From NCBI RefSeq assembly GCF_042466415.1, contig NZ_JAXHCH010000002.1, positions 2,046,001-2,110,000 of the forward strand: 64,000 nt of DNA, given 5' to 3'. This document shows positions 16,351-26,060 of the stretch, piece by piece (position 1 is the first letter of the stretch; each line of letters opens with the position of its first letter). The notes beneath the pieces were generated by a model. The model was not told the DNA's origin. It made no database searches and saw nothing but the letters and a program-made list of their open reading frames with translations. The position numbers were made by a program, and so were the translations under genes. Source of the DNA: Albirhodobacter sp042466415 (lineage in GTDB: Bacteria > Pseudomonadota > Alphaproteobacteria > Rhodobacterales > Rhodobacteraceae).

Positions 16351-17208
16351 CTAAGCCGTTTTCACCGCCGTGCCCTCGGGTGCGTAGACCACAGTCTGCG
16401 TCGGGAATGGAATGCCAACACCTTCCGCATCGAAGCGGTCTTTGATCTCACGGTTGAGATCACATTTCAGCGCCCACCAGTCAGACGAATTGGCCCAAAC
16501 GCGGAAGACGAAATCCACCGACGAATCCCCCAGTTCGCGCACCTTGATGAACGGCGCGGGGTCATCCAAAACACGCTCATCGCTCGCCGCGATCTCTTTG
16601 AGCACACGCTCCGCGACACGGAGGTCACTATCATAGCTGACACCGATTGTCAGATCGACGAGCCGCGTCGGATTGACCGAATAGTTTTTGATTGATGACG
16701 ACCAGATGTCAGAGTTTGGCAAAATAACCTGCAGTCCATCGTAGGTTTTCAGCTCTGTGAAAAACAACGAGATTTCGCGCACCGTGCCAGCAGTCGACCC
16801 CGCCTCGATATATTGGCCAACACGGAAGGGACGGAACAGGATAATCATCACCCCAGCAGCAAGGTTCGACAACGCACCCTGCAAGGCGAGACCAATTGCG
16901 AGGCCCGCAGCACCGATCAGTGCCACGAGAGAGGTCGTTTGAATTCCAAATCGATTTAGAATGAAGATGGCCGCCATCGCGAGGATGGCGTATTTTACGA
17001 CATTTCCAAGAAACCCGAAAAGTGTCGGGTCCAACCTTGGATGCCGTATCGCGATGCCCTCAATCCGGCGCTTTGCCCACCCCGAAAACATTAAAGATAC
17101 AAACAGAATGAACATCGCATAGAGAACATTCAAGGCAAGTGCGATGGCCGTGTCGACGCGTTCTGGTGTTACATACTCCGCGAGCAATGCGGGAGTGAGA
17201 TTTTCCAT
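16351..17208 (-). CDS. Small-conductance mechanosensitive channel (MscS family)
   Basis: Inner-membrane channel of 285 residues that opens under membrane tension to release solutes. Three membrane helices lie in the first 120 residues. The third is the glycine/alanine-rich pore helix (LIGAAGLAIGLALQGALSNLAAG), and it leads into the beta domain FRPFRVGQYIEAG. The C-terminal cytoplasmic vestibule includes ILPNSDIWSSSIKNYS and ends with GIPFPTQTVV. The family length is 280-300 residues. It is convergent with the peroxiredoxin gene, and 37 bases separate it from the acyltransferase gene upstream. Confidence 0.95.
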   Translation of the reverse strand: MENLTPALLAEYVTPERVDTAIALALNVLYAMFILFVSLMFSGWAKRRIEGIAIRHPRLDPTLFGFLGNVVKYAILAMAAIFILNRFGIQTTSLVALIGAAGLAIGLALQGALSNLAAGVMIILFRPFRVGQYIEAGSTAGTVREISLFFTELKTYDGLQVILPNSDIWSSSIKNYSVNPTRLVDLTIGVSYDSDLRVAERVLKEIAASDERVLDDPAPFIKVRELGDSSVDFVFRVWANSSDWWALKCDLNREIKDRFDAEGVGIPFPTQTVVYAPEGTAVKTA

Positions 17209-17245
17209 TATAGACTCCTTTCGCCATCAACGCTTCTGCGCTGGG

Positions 17246-18406
17246 TTAGTTCCGTCCTTGGCTGCGAAAAGGGCCCATTTCCGTTAATACTTCAATATCT
17301 TCCCCCGTCGCAGCGCGTTCCGCCGCCAGAAAACGGCCTATGGCATCGCGCAAGCTCGGATTGGTGATGAAATGCGCCGAATACGTCGGGGTGGGGAGAT
17401 AGCCGCGCGCGAGTTTATGTTCGCCTTGTGCACCAGCCTCGACGCGTTTGAGGCCATGCGAAATCGCGTAATCAATCGCCTGATGATAGCATAGTTCAAA
17501 ATGCAGGAAGGGGCGATCCTCAGTGCATCCCCAGTACCGGCCGTGCAGCACGTCCTCACCGATCATGTTCAGCGCGCCGGCAATAGGGCGCCCCTCACGA
17601 TAGGCGAAAACCAGCAGGATTTGATCTCGCATCGCATGAAGTGCCTCAAAAAAGGCGCGGGTGAGATAAGGTTGCCCCCATTTGCGTGCGCCCGTATCTT
17701 GGTAGAACACCCAGAACGCATCCCAGTGTTCCGGCTGGATCGCATCCCCCACAAGTTGACGAATTTCGACACCATCTTGCGCCTGCGCGCGCTCCTTGCG
17801 CAACGCCTTACGTTTGCGTGACGTTAAACTCGCCAGAAATGCCTCATAGGATATGTAGTCATCATTCACCCAATGGAATTGCTGGGTAAGGCGGGGCAAA
17901 AAGCCCTCCGCTTCTGCCAAACGTTGTTCATCTTCGGTGCAAAAGGTGAGATGCGCGGAGGAGAGGCCATTGACACTCGTCAATTGCGCAATGCCCGACA
18001 ACAGCGCCCTCGCGCCAAGCTCCTCATATCCCGCACGGGCCAAAAGACGCCGCCCCGTAACAGGGGTAAAGGGCACGGCGCATTGAAGCTTGGGATAATA
18101 CCGTCCCCCCGCGCGCTCCAAAGCATCCGCCCACCCGTGGTCAAAAATATACTCACCCTGCGAATGAAGCTTTAAATAAAGTGGTGCGACCGCAATGATG
18201 TCATCCCCGTGCTTTACAGACATCGGGTGAGGCAACCATCCTGTATCTCCCCCCACGGACCCGGATGCCTCCAGAGCGAGAAGGAACCTGTGCTGTAAAA
18301 AGAGATCCGTCACGCCCGAGCCATTCCCTCGCGCACAACGATCCCAATCATTTTCGGAAATTTCAGAAATAGACGAATGAATAGATATTTCAGTGTCTTT
18401 TGTCAT
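17246..18406 (-). CDS. COG3146-type predicted N-acyltransferase (FemAB-like/DUF482)
   Basis: A 386-residue soluble protein of the COG3146 family, predicted by fold to be a GNAT/FemAB-like acyl transferase. The reaction is unknown. Recognisable segments are FLQHRFLLALEASGSVG near the N-terminus, LTSRKRKALRKERAQA, the central GRYWGCTEDRPFLHFELCY and EAGAQGEHKLARGYLPTPTYSAHFI. The ATG at 18406 follows a CGGAG site. A longer start at 18460 would overlap the GDPD gene. It is the third gene of a RidA-GDPD-acyltransferase group that I remember as common in Rhodobacteraceae. Confidence 0.82.
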   Translation of the reverse strand: MTKDTEISIHSSISEISENDWDRCARGNGSGVTDLFLQHRFLLALEASGSVGGDTGWLPHPMSVKHGDDIIAVAPLYLKLHSQGEYIFDHGWADALERAGGRYYPKLQCAVPFTPVTGRRLLARAGYEELGARALLSGIAQLTSVNGLSSAHLTFCTEDEQRLAEAEGFLPRLTQQFHWVNDDYISYEAFLASLTSRKRKALRKERAQAQDGVEIRQLVGDAIQPEHWDAFWVFYQDTGARKWGQPYLTRAFFEALHAMRDQILLVFAYREGRPIAGALNMIGEDVLHGRYWGCTEDRPFLHFELCYHQAIDYAISHGLKRVEAGAQGEHKLARGYLPTPTYSAHFITNPSLRDAIGRFLAAERAATGEDIEVLTEMGPFRSQGRN

Positions 18407-18422
18407 GACTCCGATCAAACCC

Positions 18423-19178
18423 TCAGGCTGGATAGCCCTCAAAAGTGACATTATCAGCAACCGACCGCGCCGATTTCTCCGCCTCAGGCGACCGGATTGT
18501 CCAGCATAGAATGGGCACCTGCTTTGCCTTCAGCTCCGCGACCCGCGACCGATCCAGATCTGCCGCTTCATGCGAGATAAAATCGGCCCCGAGCTTTTCA
18601 AAGTCGGGGATAAACCGTAGGTGCTCGCGCGTCTTGGCGGGCAGCAACGGCCATCCGTCCGAAGAATAGGCCGAAGTTGTCAGCCCAATAGGCACATCCG
18701 GAGCAAGACACTGGAACGCCGCCACAGAATGCGGGTTAAATGACATGACCGCGACAGGCCCAACGTAAGACCGCAGAGCCTCCGCGACGCTTGTCTCCAG
18801 CGCGCCGACATCAGGCCCCATCCCGCCGTCCTGATCCTTGATCTCGATCAGCACACCGACGCGCCCGACAACGAGATCAAGCACCTCTCGCAGGGTTGGT
18901 ACCCCCTCATCGCAGTCACGCAATCGCACATCGGCCAAAGCCCGCGCGGAGAGGGCATTCACCCGTCCAGCGTGATGGGTGAGGCGGCGTAAATCGTAAT
19001 CATGAAAGACGACGGCAACCCCATCTGATGATAACTGCACATCAATTTCAATATTGTAGCCTGCGTCCAATGCCGCCGTTACCGCGCCGATAGAATTTTC
19101 GGGGCGTCCCATCGCGCGATCATGATACGCGCGATGTGCAATCGGGCGTCGCAGGAAGATGTCAGGCAGACGCGACAT
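18423..19178 (-). CDS. Cytoplasmic glycerophosphodiester phosphodiesterase
   Basis: GDPD-family enzyme of 251 residues that splits glycerophosphodiesters to glycerol 3-phosphate and an alcohol. The metal and catalytic residues are visible: His in PIAHRAYHD, Glu in GRPENSIGAV, EIDVQLSSDGVAVVFHDYDL (Glu, Asp, His), and the later EIKDQ. There is no signal peptide, so it should act in the cytoplasm like UgpQ. The start overlaps the RidA stop by one base (TAATG), and 16 bases separate it from the acyltransferase gene. Confidence 0.92.
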   Translation of the reverse strand: MSRLPDIFLRRPIAHRAYHDRAMGRPENSIGAVTAALDAGYNIEIDVQLSSDGVAVVFHDYDLRRLTHHAGRVNALSARALADVRLRDCDEGVPTLREVLDLVVGRVGVLIEIKDQDGGMGPDVGALETSVAEALRSYVGPVAVMSFNPHSVAAFQCLAPDVPIGLTTSAYSSDGWPLLPAKTREHLRFIPDFEKLGADFISHEAADLDRSRVAELKAKQVPILCWTIRSPEAEKSARSVADNVTFEGYPA

Positions 19179-19639
19179 TACTCAACCTCAAAAATCGCCT
19201 CGATCTCCACCGCAACACCGCGCGGCAGCACAGTGACGCCGACCGCCGAGCGAGCATGACGCCCACGTTCCCCGAAGACTTCAACCATGAGATCCGAACA
19301 GCCGTTGATGACCTCTGGCTGATCGCTGAACTCGGGCGAGGAATTTACGAACCCGACGAGCTTGACGACCCGCTTGATACGATCAAGATCGCCCAGCGCC
19401 ACCTTTGCCTGCGCGATCAACGCGAGACCACAGTGACGTGCCGCGGTCGCGCCTGCAGCGACTTCGAGAGTCTCGCCGAGACGTCCCTTGATCAGCCCCT
19501 CATCGTTCGCGCTGATTTGCCCAGAGACGAACAATTGCGATCCGGTGCGAACATAGGGAACATAGTTCGCTGCGGGCGCGGGCGCCGCAGGTAGAGTGAG
19601 CCCTAGTTCAATGAGACGAGCTTCGATAAGAGACGGCAT
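19178..19639 (-). CDS. RidA (YjgF/UK114) family protein
   Basis: A 153-residue protein of the Rid family, whose best-known members hydrolyse reactive enamine/imine intermediates made by PLP enzymes. The family pattern is seen in FVSGQISANDEGLIKGRLGE and in the C-terminal GVTVLPRGVAVEIEAIFEVE. This copy belongs to the longer, YjgH-like branch rather than the RidA archetype. The archetypal catalytic Arg near the C-terminus falls in LPRGVAVE but needs an alignment to confirm. It begins the RidA-GDPD-acyltransferase operon. Confidence 0.9.
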   Translation of the reverse strand: MPSLIEARLIELGLTLPAAPAPAANYVPYVRTGSQLFVSGQISANDEGLIKGRLGETLEVAAGATAARHCGLALIAQAKVALGDLDRIKRVVKLVGFVNSSPEFSDQPEVINGCSDLMVEVFGERGRHARSAVGVTVLPRGVAVEIEAIFEVE

Positions 19640-19678
19640 TTCTGATCCTTCCGAAATTTATAAAACGTTAACAAAATT

Positions 19679-22600
19679 CTACGCGACGAGCGCTTCCGCT
19701 TTCTTAAGATCTACGGAAACCAGTTGTGAGACACCTTGCTCGCCCATGGTGACGCCGTAAAGTCGATCCATCCGCGACATAGTGACCGCGTGGTGAGTGA
19801 TAATTAAAAAGCGCGTATCGGTGCGCCGCGTCATCTCATCCAGCAAGTCACAAAAGCGCGTGACATTCGCATCATCCAATGGCGCATCCACCTCATCAAG
19901 AACGCAGATCGGGGCGGGGTTCGCCAGAAAGACCGCAAAGATGAGGGCCATCGCGGTGAGCGTTTGCTCGCCACCCGACAACAGAGACAGCGTGGATAGC
20001 TTTTTGCCAGGGGGCTGACACATGATTTCCAGACCGGCATCCAATGGGTCATCGCTCTCGACCAACATCAAACTGGCGTCGCCGCCACCGAACAAATGCG
20101 TAAACAGCAATCGGAAGCTCTCGTTCACCTGCTCAAATGCCGCCAGAAGGCGCTCGCGCCCCTCACGATTTAGCCCAGCGATCCCCGCCCGCAACTTGCG
20201 GATCGCTTCCTCAAGGTCGGCCTTTTCCTTCACCAGCGCGTCGTGCTCCGAAGAGACTTCGCGGCTGTCTTCTTCCGCGCGCAGATTCACCGCGCCCATT
20301 GAATCGCGTTGCCGCTTAAGACGGTTGACCTCCGCATCCAACACATCAGCCGCAGGCATGTCGTCAGGCTCGGTCGCGAGGGTTGCCAACAGCTCTGAGG
20401 GCGTCTGGTCATATGTTTCCCGAATACGGTCTGCCGCAGACGCAACGGTTTCACGCGCAGCCTCCGCGCGCGCCTCAGCCCCCGCGCGGGCCTCGCGGGC
20501 CTCACCCGTCAACCGCACGGCTTCGCGTTCAGCTTCCTGAGCTTTCCGCAACGCGGCGTCCGCGGTCGCTACCGCTTCGCTCGCATCCGTACAACGCTCC
20601 GTCGCAGTCTCGATCGCCTCAGAGAGTTCTTCTCGCTTTTCCGAAATCTCTTCAGGAGCCTGGGCAGCCTCTTCAAGGTCAAAGACGGTCGCCTCTTTAC
20701 GCTCCAGCAATTCAGCGCTGCGCTTTTCTGCCGTCTCTAAACGATGACGCCAGCCAGAGAGTTCTTTGATGATTTCCTGTTTACGCCGCAGCCGCGCCTC
20801 GCCTTCCCGACGGATTTCATCATGCGCGGCGCGATAGGTCATCATCGTAACGCGCGCGGCCTCCACGGCCATTTTCAAATCCTCGACCTGCGAGCGTGCG
20901 GCCTCCAGATTGGGCAATTTTTCCGCTGCGGCTGCCGCCTCACGAAGCGCCAAACTGGCTGTAACGGCCTCCTCCCGGTGGCGCGCAACGGCCAGCCCTG
21001 CCGCCTCGACCCGACCAGCCGCGACGGATTGAGCGGCCTCAAAGCGCGAGAGCGCCCGCCCTGCATCCGCAACGCGGGCATCCGCGAGCCGCCGCGCCTC
21101 ACGAGCCCGTGCATCGGTCGCAGACGCGTCGGCCAGCGCCTGCGTCAGCACCTCATGCGCTTGCCGAGCGCCCTCGGCACGCGCGGCGACATCCTCCAGA
21201 TCGCGTTTCAATTCCACAAGCCTGTTAAGCTGCTGCAACCGCAACGCCGCCGCTGAAGGGGCATCCTCCGCGTCTGCTCGAAACCCATCCCAACGCCAAA
21301 GATCGCCCGCAATCGTCACAATGCGCTGCCCGGGCAGCAAATGAGGCTGCACTGCCTCCGCCTGCTCACGCGACTCCACAAGTCCGATTTGCTCCATACG
21401 GCGCGCCAACACATCGGGCACCTCGACATAGGCGGAGAGCGGGTTGACCCCTGTCGGCAAAGGCTGCGACGTATCGTAGGCGGGCAATGCCCCCCAGCCT
21501 GATCGCACACCAGCGCCCAACTTCGGTGCCCGAAGATCATCCGCGAGCGCCGCGCCCAGCGCCTTTTCATATCCGCTGGTCACAGCAACCAGATCCAGAA
21601 GCTGCTTCCCGCTCGCCGCTTCACGCTCGACCAAACGTGCCAGCGCCGTGACTTGGGCGCGCAATGCGCTGGCCTCGCCCTCGGCCTCGGAGCGCATCGC
21701 GCGCGCCGCCGATTCGCGAGATTGAACCTCCGCACGCGCTTCCTCTGCGGTGAGCAAAGCCTCCTCCGCCTCAGCGGCGCTCTCCGACGCCTCCCCTTGC
21801 GCGTCGCGCGCCGCATCAAAATCGATCACCGATTGAGTAAGGGCATCTTGCGCGGCGGCGCGCGTTTCCTCCGCTTGCTTAGCCGCAGCTTCAGCGCGCG
21901 CGAGGCTCGTCTGGCTATCGCCCAATAGGCGTTGCGCTGACTGATGACGCGCAGAAAGACGCGCCACATCTTCTGTGCGCTTCGACATCAAGGCTTCATG
22001 GCTAGAGAGAATATTCGCAGCCTCGGAAGCACGATCTGCCGCCTCCTCCAACCGAGCATCATGCCCGTCGGAAACCTTGGCGATCTGCGCCTGCTCCCAT
22101 TCCAAACGCGCGATTGTCTCGCCTGCGTCTTTATTAAGAGCCGCCTCACGCTCCATGTCCCGGTCCAGTTGATCGATCCGCCCCGCCAACGTCGCGATCA
22201 AAGCGCGCGCCCGCGCTTCTTGATCCGACAAGGCATCGCGCTCTATTGTCAGTCGCGATAAAATCGCCCCGGCCACAGCCTCCTCCTCGCGCAAGGAAGG
22301 GAGCACATCTTCGCATTTCGTCCGCTCGCTCGCGGCGGCTCGGGTGAGCAATTCGGCCTGCGCGGCGTGGCGCAACTTTTCTGCCAACATGTTGACAGCC
22401 GTTAAACGCGCTTCATCGGCCTCACGCCAGCGACGCCAAAGCAACATGCCCTCGGCGCGGCGTAACTCGGCCGCGATTTCGCGATAGCGTGCCGCAGCGC
22501 GCGCCTGCCGCGCCAAAGAGGCGAGCTGCCCCGCCAATTGTTCGACCACATCATCGACGCGCGTAAGGTTTTGCTCGGCTCCGTTGAGCTTCAGTTCCGC

Positions 22601-23137
22601 CTCGTGGCGGCGATGATACAGGCCAGAAATCCCCGCCGCTTCCTCCAAAATACGGCGCCGCGCTTTAGGTTTCGCGTTGATCAACTCGGAGATTTGCCCC
22701 TGCCGAACCAGCGCAGGCGAATGCGCGCCCGTGGATGCGTCCGCAAACAGCATCTGAACGTCACGTGCGCGAACATCCTTACCGTTCACTTTATACGCCG
22801 ACCCCGCATCCCGCGTGATCCGGCGCACAATTTCCAACACATCCAGTTCGTTAAACCCAGATGGCGCAAGCCGCTCCGAATTATCGATGGACAAGGAAAC
22901 TTCTGCGAAATTCCGCGCTCCGCGCGTCGCCGCCCCCGCGAAAATGACATCCTCCATGCCGCCGCCGCGCATGGCAGAAGGCCGGTTTTCGCCCATCACC
23001 CAACGCATCGCCTCCAGCAGATTGGATTTTCCACAACCGTTTGGCCCGACGACGCCCGTCAACCCGTCGTGGATGACGAGATCGGTTGGGTCCACAAAGC
23101 TCTTGAAGCCGTTCAATCTGAGTCGCGTAAAGCGCAA
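19679..23137 (-). CDS. smc: Chromosome segregation ATPase SMC
   Basis: Structural maintenance of chromosomes protein of 1152 residues, the motor of the bacterial condensin that organises and segregates the chromosome. The N-terminal head has Walker A GPNGCGKSNLLEAMRWV. Two very long Ala/Glu/Arg-rich coiled coils flank a hinge at about residues 510-640 (LVAVTSGYEKALGAALADDL and onwards). The C-terminal head has the signature LSGGEQTLTAMALIFAVF and Walker B PICVLDEVDAPLDD. No scpA or scpB gene lies near. The ribosome-binding region is weak. It is divergent from smpB, with 223 bases between starts. Confidence 0.97.
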   Translation of the reverse strand: MRFTRLRLNGFKSFVDPTDLVIHDGLTGVVGPNGCGKSNLLEAMRWVMGENRPSAMRGGGMEDVIFAGAATRGARNFAEVSLSIDNSERLAPSGFNELDVLEIVRRITRDAGSAYKVNGKDVRARDVQMLFADASTGAHSPALVRQGQISELINAKPKARRRILEEAAGISGLYHRRHEAELKLNGAEQNLTRVDDVVEQLAGQLASLARQARAAARYREIAAELRRAEGMLLWRRWREADEARLTAVNMLAEKLRHAAQAELLTRAAASERTKCEDVLPSLREEEAVAGAILSRLTIERDALSDQEARARALIATLAGRIDQLDRDMEREAALNKDAGETIARLEWEQAQIAKVSDGHDARLEEAADRASEAANILSSHEALMSKRTEDVARLSARHQSAQRLLGDSQTSLARAEAAAKQAEETRAAAQDALTQSVIDFDAARDAQGEASESAAEAEEALLTAEEARAEVQSRESAARAMRSEAEGEASALRAQVTALARLVEREAASGKQLLDLVAVTSGYEKALGAALADDLRAPKLGAGVRSGWGALPAYDTSQPLPTGVNPLSAYVEVPDVLARRMEQIGLVESREQAEAVQPHLLPGQRIVTIAGDLWRWDGFRADAEDAPSAAALRLQQLNRLVELKRDLEDVAARAEGARQAHEVLTQALADASATDARAREARRLADARVADAGRALSRFEAAQSVAAGRVEAAGLAVARHREEAVTASLALREAAAAAEKLPNLEAARSQVEDLKMAVEAARVTMMTYRAAHDEIRREGEARLRRKQEIIKELSGWRHRLETAEKRSAELLERKEATVFDLEEAAQAPEEISEKREELSEAIETATERCTDASEAVATADAALRKAQEAEREAVRLTGEAREARAGAEARAEAARETVASAADRIRETYDQTPSELLATLATEPDDMPAADVLDAEVNRLKRQRDSMGAVNLRAEEDSREVSSEHDALVKEKADLEEAIRKLRAGIAGLNREGRERLLAAFEQVNESFRLLFTHLFGGGDASLMLVESDDPLDAGLEIMCQPPGKKLSTLSLLSGGEQTLTAMALIFAVFLANPAPICVLDEVDAPLDDANVTRFCDLLDEMTRRTDTRFLIITHHAVTMSRMDRLYGVTMGEQGVSQLVSVDLKKAEALVA

Positions 23138-23360
23138 GGTTCGTCCGTCCGTTCTCTCATCAAGCCGAGACTCTTGGCAACTCCGCGGCCCGAGTCAATT
23201 CCTGCCGCGGTCACAACCGCCTGTTACAGGCCAGTTTGCGCGCAATATCGCCAGATTAGACGAAAGCCTACCCCTTCGCATCCCGCAATTTACGCGGCAT
23301 CGCGCGCCTCATCGGCTGCTATCCCTAGACAGAGCCAATCGCGCGCACTATCTCAAGCGG

Positions 23361-23834
23361 ATGATCGGTAAGAAATCAGACCCCAACTCCAAGCAGCTGG
23401 CCGAAAATCGGCAGGCGCGCTATCATTACGCGATCGAGAGTGATCTCGAAGCGGGCATCATGCTGACCGGATCCGAAGTCAAATCGCTTCGCACGGGCCA
23501 ATCAAACATCGCGGAAAGCTACGCGAGCGTTGAGGGCGGCGAGCTTTGGCTCATCAACTCCTATATCGCCACTTATAAACAAGCTGGCGTATTCGGGCAT
23601 GAAGAACGCCGCCGCCGCAAGCTACTTGTGTCACGCAAAGAGCTTTCGCGTTTGTGGCAGGCGGTCGGGCGGGAAGGGATGACCATCGTTCCGCTGTCGC
23701 TCTATTTCAATGATCGCGGCAAAGTTAAGCTTAAAATCGGTGTCGCAAAGGGCAAAAAGGCCCATGATAAACGCGCCTCCGAAGCAAAGCGCGATTGGGG
23801 TCGCCAAAAACAACGCCTGCTCAAGCAGGGTTGA
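23361..23834 (+). CDS. smpB: SsrA-binding protein SmpB
   Basis: Small basic RNA-binding protein of 157 residues that brings tmRNA to stalled ribosomes for trans-translation. Family segments are AENRQARYHYAIE, the GIMLTGSEVKSLRTGQSNI core, SYASVEGGELWLINSYI, and the Lys/Arg-rich C-terminal tail (KRASEAKRDWGRQKQR) that folds in the decoding channel. The reading frame is open far upstream, but the ATG at 23361 gives the conserved N-terminus. The tmRNA gene itself is not in the window. Confidence 0.97.
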   Translation: MIGKKSDPNSKQLAENRQARYHYAIESDLEAGIMLTGSEVKSLRTGQSNIAESYASVEGGELWLINSYIATYKQAGVFGHEERRRRKLLVSRKELSRLWQAVGREGMTIVPLSLYFNDRGKVKLKIGVAKGKKAHDKRASEAKRDWGRQKQRLLKQG

Positions 23835-23908
23835 CGATTTGGCGCTGCCCCTTGCACCTAATCCGGTTTCGCGGCAAGGAGTAACCAGCGAAATTGGGGG
23901 GCTTGCGA

Positions 23909-24760
23909 ATGGATGATCCGAAAACACTGGTCTCGACGGACTGGCTCGCGGCGCATCTTCGAGATCCCGACTTGCGGATTTTCGACGCGTCATGGTTTTT
24001 GCCAGATGCGGGACAAGACGCGAAAGCAAATTATAACGCCGCGCATATCCCCGGCGCCCGCTTCTTCGATATTGACGAAATATCGGACCAGCGCTCCGAA
24101 TTGCCGCATATGGCCCCGCCCGTAGAGAAATTCATCTCGCGCATGCGGGCTTTAGGTGTCGGAGACGGTCATCAGGTCGTGGTCTATGACCAATCAGGGA
24201 TTTTCTCGGCGCCGCGTGTGTGGTGGCTGTTCCGGTTGATGGGTAAGACCGATATCGCAGTGCTCGACGGAGGCCTTCCGAAATGGATCGCTGAGGGCCG
24301 CGCCACCGAAGACGTTCCGCCAATGATCCGCGACCGTCACATCACGGTGCAACGTCAGGCCAATCTCATCAAAGACGTGACCCAAGTCGCTCATGCGAGC
24401 AAACTCGGTGATTTCGAGATTATCGATGCACGCTCAAAGCCGCGCTTCGCGGGCGCCAATCCGGAACCCCGCCCCGGTTTGCGGGCAGGGCATATTCCAA
24501 ACGCTAAAAACGTCCCCTTCGGAGAGGTTATCGCACCGGACGGAACGATGAAATCCGCCGATACCCTGCGAGAGATTTTCACCGCAGCCGGGATCGATCT
24601 CGCGAAGCCCGCTATCTTGTCCTGCGGATCGGGGATCACCGCCTGCGTTCTAGCCCTCGCGCTCGAACGGATCGGCCATCGCGATCATTCAGTTTATGAT
24701 GGATCATGGGCCGAATGGGGAATGTATAACGACCTTCGCGTCGCAACCGGAGAAGCATGA
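23909..24760 (+). CDS. sseA: 3-mercaptopyruvate / thiosulfate sulfurtransferase (tandem rhodanese)
   Basis: A 283-residue protein with two rhodanese domains. The N-terminal one is inactive (PGARFFDIDEISD, VVVYDQSGIFSA). The C-terminal one has the catalytic cysteine in the loop CGSGITAC, the 3-mercaptopyruvate type (CGSGVTA in E. coli SseA). It transfers sulfur from mercaptopyruvate to thiol acceptors. The ATG at 23909 is preferred to a TTG 15 bases upstream because a GGGGGG run sits upstream and MDDPKTLVS is a normal N-terminus. Its stop overlaps the next start (ATGATG), which couples it to the aminotransferase. Confidence 0.92.
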   Translation: MDDPKTLVSTDWLAAHLRDPDLRIFDASWFLPDAGQDAKANYNAAHIPGARFFDIDEISDQRSELPHMAPPVEKFISRMRALGVGDGHQVVVYDQSGIFSAPRVWWLFRLMGKTDIAVLDGGLPKWIAEGRATEDVPPMIRDRHITVQRQANLIKDVTQVAHASKLGDFEIIDARSKPRFAGANPEPRPGLRAGHIPNAKNVPFGEVIAPDGTMKSADTLREIFTAAGIDLAKPAILSCGSGITACVLALALERIGHRDHSVYDGSWAEWGMYNDLRVATGEA

Positions 24761-25941
24761 TGCTCAACAATCTCAAACCGCAAGCGCAAGACAAAATCCT
24801 TGCGTTGATGGGCCAATTTCGCGCCGACCCGCGCGACACAAAGATCGACCTTGGCGTCGGTGTTTACAAGGACGCGGACGGCAAGACGCCGATCATGCAC
24901 GCCGTCAAAGCTGCCGGAAAGCTGCTTTGGGATACAGAGATCACGAAAACCTATTCCGGCCTCGCAGGTGAGCCCGACTACCACGCCGCGATGGCGGAAA
25001 TGGTGCTGGGTGCGGGCTATCCAGCGGATCGCCTCGCGGCTTTGTCCACCGTTGGTGGCACAGGCGCCTGCCGTCAGGGGTTTGAGCTTGCCGCGATGGC
25101 AAATCCAGACTGCACGATCTGGGTCTCGGATCCGACATGGCCAAACCACCTGTCGATTTTGAATTTCATGGGGCAGGCCCACAAGCCATACCGCTATTTC
25201 GATAGCGAAACGCGCTCGGTTTCGTTCGACGCAATGATGGAAGATCTCAAGGGCGTGAAGAAAGGCGATATCGTCTTGCTGCACGGCTGCTGTCATAACC
25301 CGACCGGCGCCAATCTGACCTTGGACCAATGGGGCGCGGTTGCCGATTTGTTGGAAAACACTGGCGCGATCCCCATGATCGATCTGGCCTACCAGGGCTT
25401 CGGCGATGGCCTCGAAGAAGATGCCGCAGGAACGCGCCTCATTGCGTCGCGTTTGCCGGAAGTTCTGATCGCGGCATCTTGCTCGAAAAACTTCGGCATC
25501 TACCGTGAGCGCGCAGGCGTTTTGTTTGTTCTTGGCGATGTCGCAACGCGAGATCTGACCCAGAGCACGCTGGCTTACCTGAATCGCCAGAACTACTCCT
25601 TTCCGCCGTTCCACGGACAGGCTTTGGTCACAAAGGTTCTCACCGATCCCACGCTGCGCGCCCAATGGCAGGCGGAACTCGAAGACGTGCGCCTCGGGAT
25701 GCTCGGCCTGCGCGAGCAATTGGCCGCTGAACTCCGCCAGCTCTCCAACTCGGATCGTTTCGACTTCATCGCAGAGCACCGCGGGATGTTTTCACGCATT
25801 GGTTGCTCGCCTGAGGCGGTCGAGAAAATGCGCGTTGATAACGGCATCTACATGGTGGGTGACTCGCGCCTGAATATCGCGGGCTTGAACCCCACCACCG
25901 TGCCTATCTTGGCAAAAGCGATCATCGACGCGGGCGTTTAA
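24757..25941 (+). CDS. Aromatic/aspartate aminotransferase, class I
   Basis: PLP-dependent aminotransferase of 394 residues in the AspC/TyrB subgroup. Marks are DLGVGVYKDADGKTPIM, TVGGTGACRQGFELA, WPNHLSIL, the substrate-binding GCCHNPTGANLT, DLAYQGFGDGLEEDA, the Schiff-base lysine in SCSKNFGIYRERAG, and the C-terminal arginine in SRLNIAGLN. It transfers amino groups between aspartate or aromatic amino acids and 2-oxoglutarate; which is preferred cannot be read. The pairing with a mercaptopyruvate sulfurtransferase is suggestive, since aspartate aminotransferases can make mercaptopyruvate from cysteine. Confidence 0.93.
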   Translation: MMLNNLKPQAQDKILALMGQFRADPRDTKIDLGVGVYKDADGKTPIMHAVKAAGKLLWDTEITKTYSGLAGEPDYHAAMAEMVLGAGYPADRLAALSTVGGTGACRQGFELAAMANPDCTIWVSDPTWPNHLSILNFMGQAHKPYRYFDSETRSVSFDAMMEDLKGVKKGDIVLLHGCCHNPTGANLTLDQWGAVADLLENTGAIPMIDLAYQGFGDGLEEDAAGTRLIASRLPEVLIAASCSKNFGIYRERAGVLFVLGDVATRDLTQSTLAYLNRQNYSFPPFHGQALVTKVLTDPTLRAQWQAELEDVRLGMLGLREQLAAELRQLSNSDRFDFIAEHRGMFSRIGCSPEAVEKMRVDNGIYMVGDSRLNIAGLNPTTVPILAKAIIDAGV

Positions 25942-25977
25942 GCGAAGCCTTAGAGCGATAACATAACTCTTTAAGAT

Positions 25978-26007
25978 GGCGGCCTTCACCGGGTCGCCCT
26001 TTTTTTT
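25978..26007 (+). terminator. Terminator after the aminotransferase gene
   Basis: A seven-bp stem (25978-25984 with 25992-25998, one G-U pair), seven-base loop, then a C and eight T residues. It separates the sseA-aminotransferase pair from the MarR-efflux operon. Confidence 0.75.
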
Positions 26008-26027
26008 CTTGAAAAGGTATACATGCT

Positions 26028-26033
26028 TATAAT
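26028..26033 (+). promoter_or_regulatory. Candidate -10 element of the MarR-EmrAB operon
   Basis: A perfect TATAAT lies 28 bases before the MarR start codon. It adjoins an AT-rich, partly symmetric stretch (GTATAC then CTTATAAT) that could hold the operator for MarR autorepression. No convincing -35 box sits at 16-18 bases, so the promoter call is tentative. Confidence 0.4.
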
Positions 26034-26060
26034 AACGAGGCTTACGAAAGTGAGGGCGGA

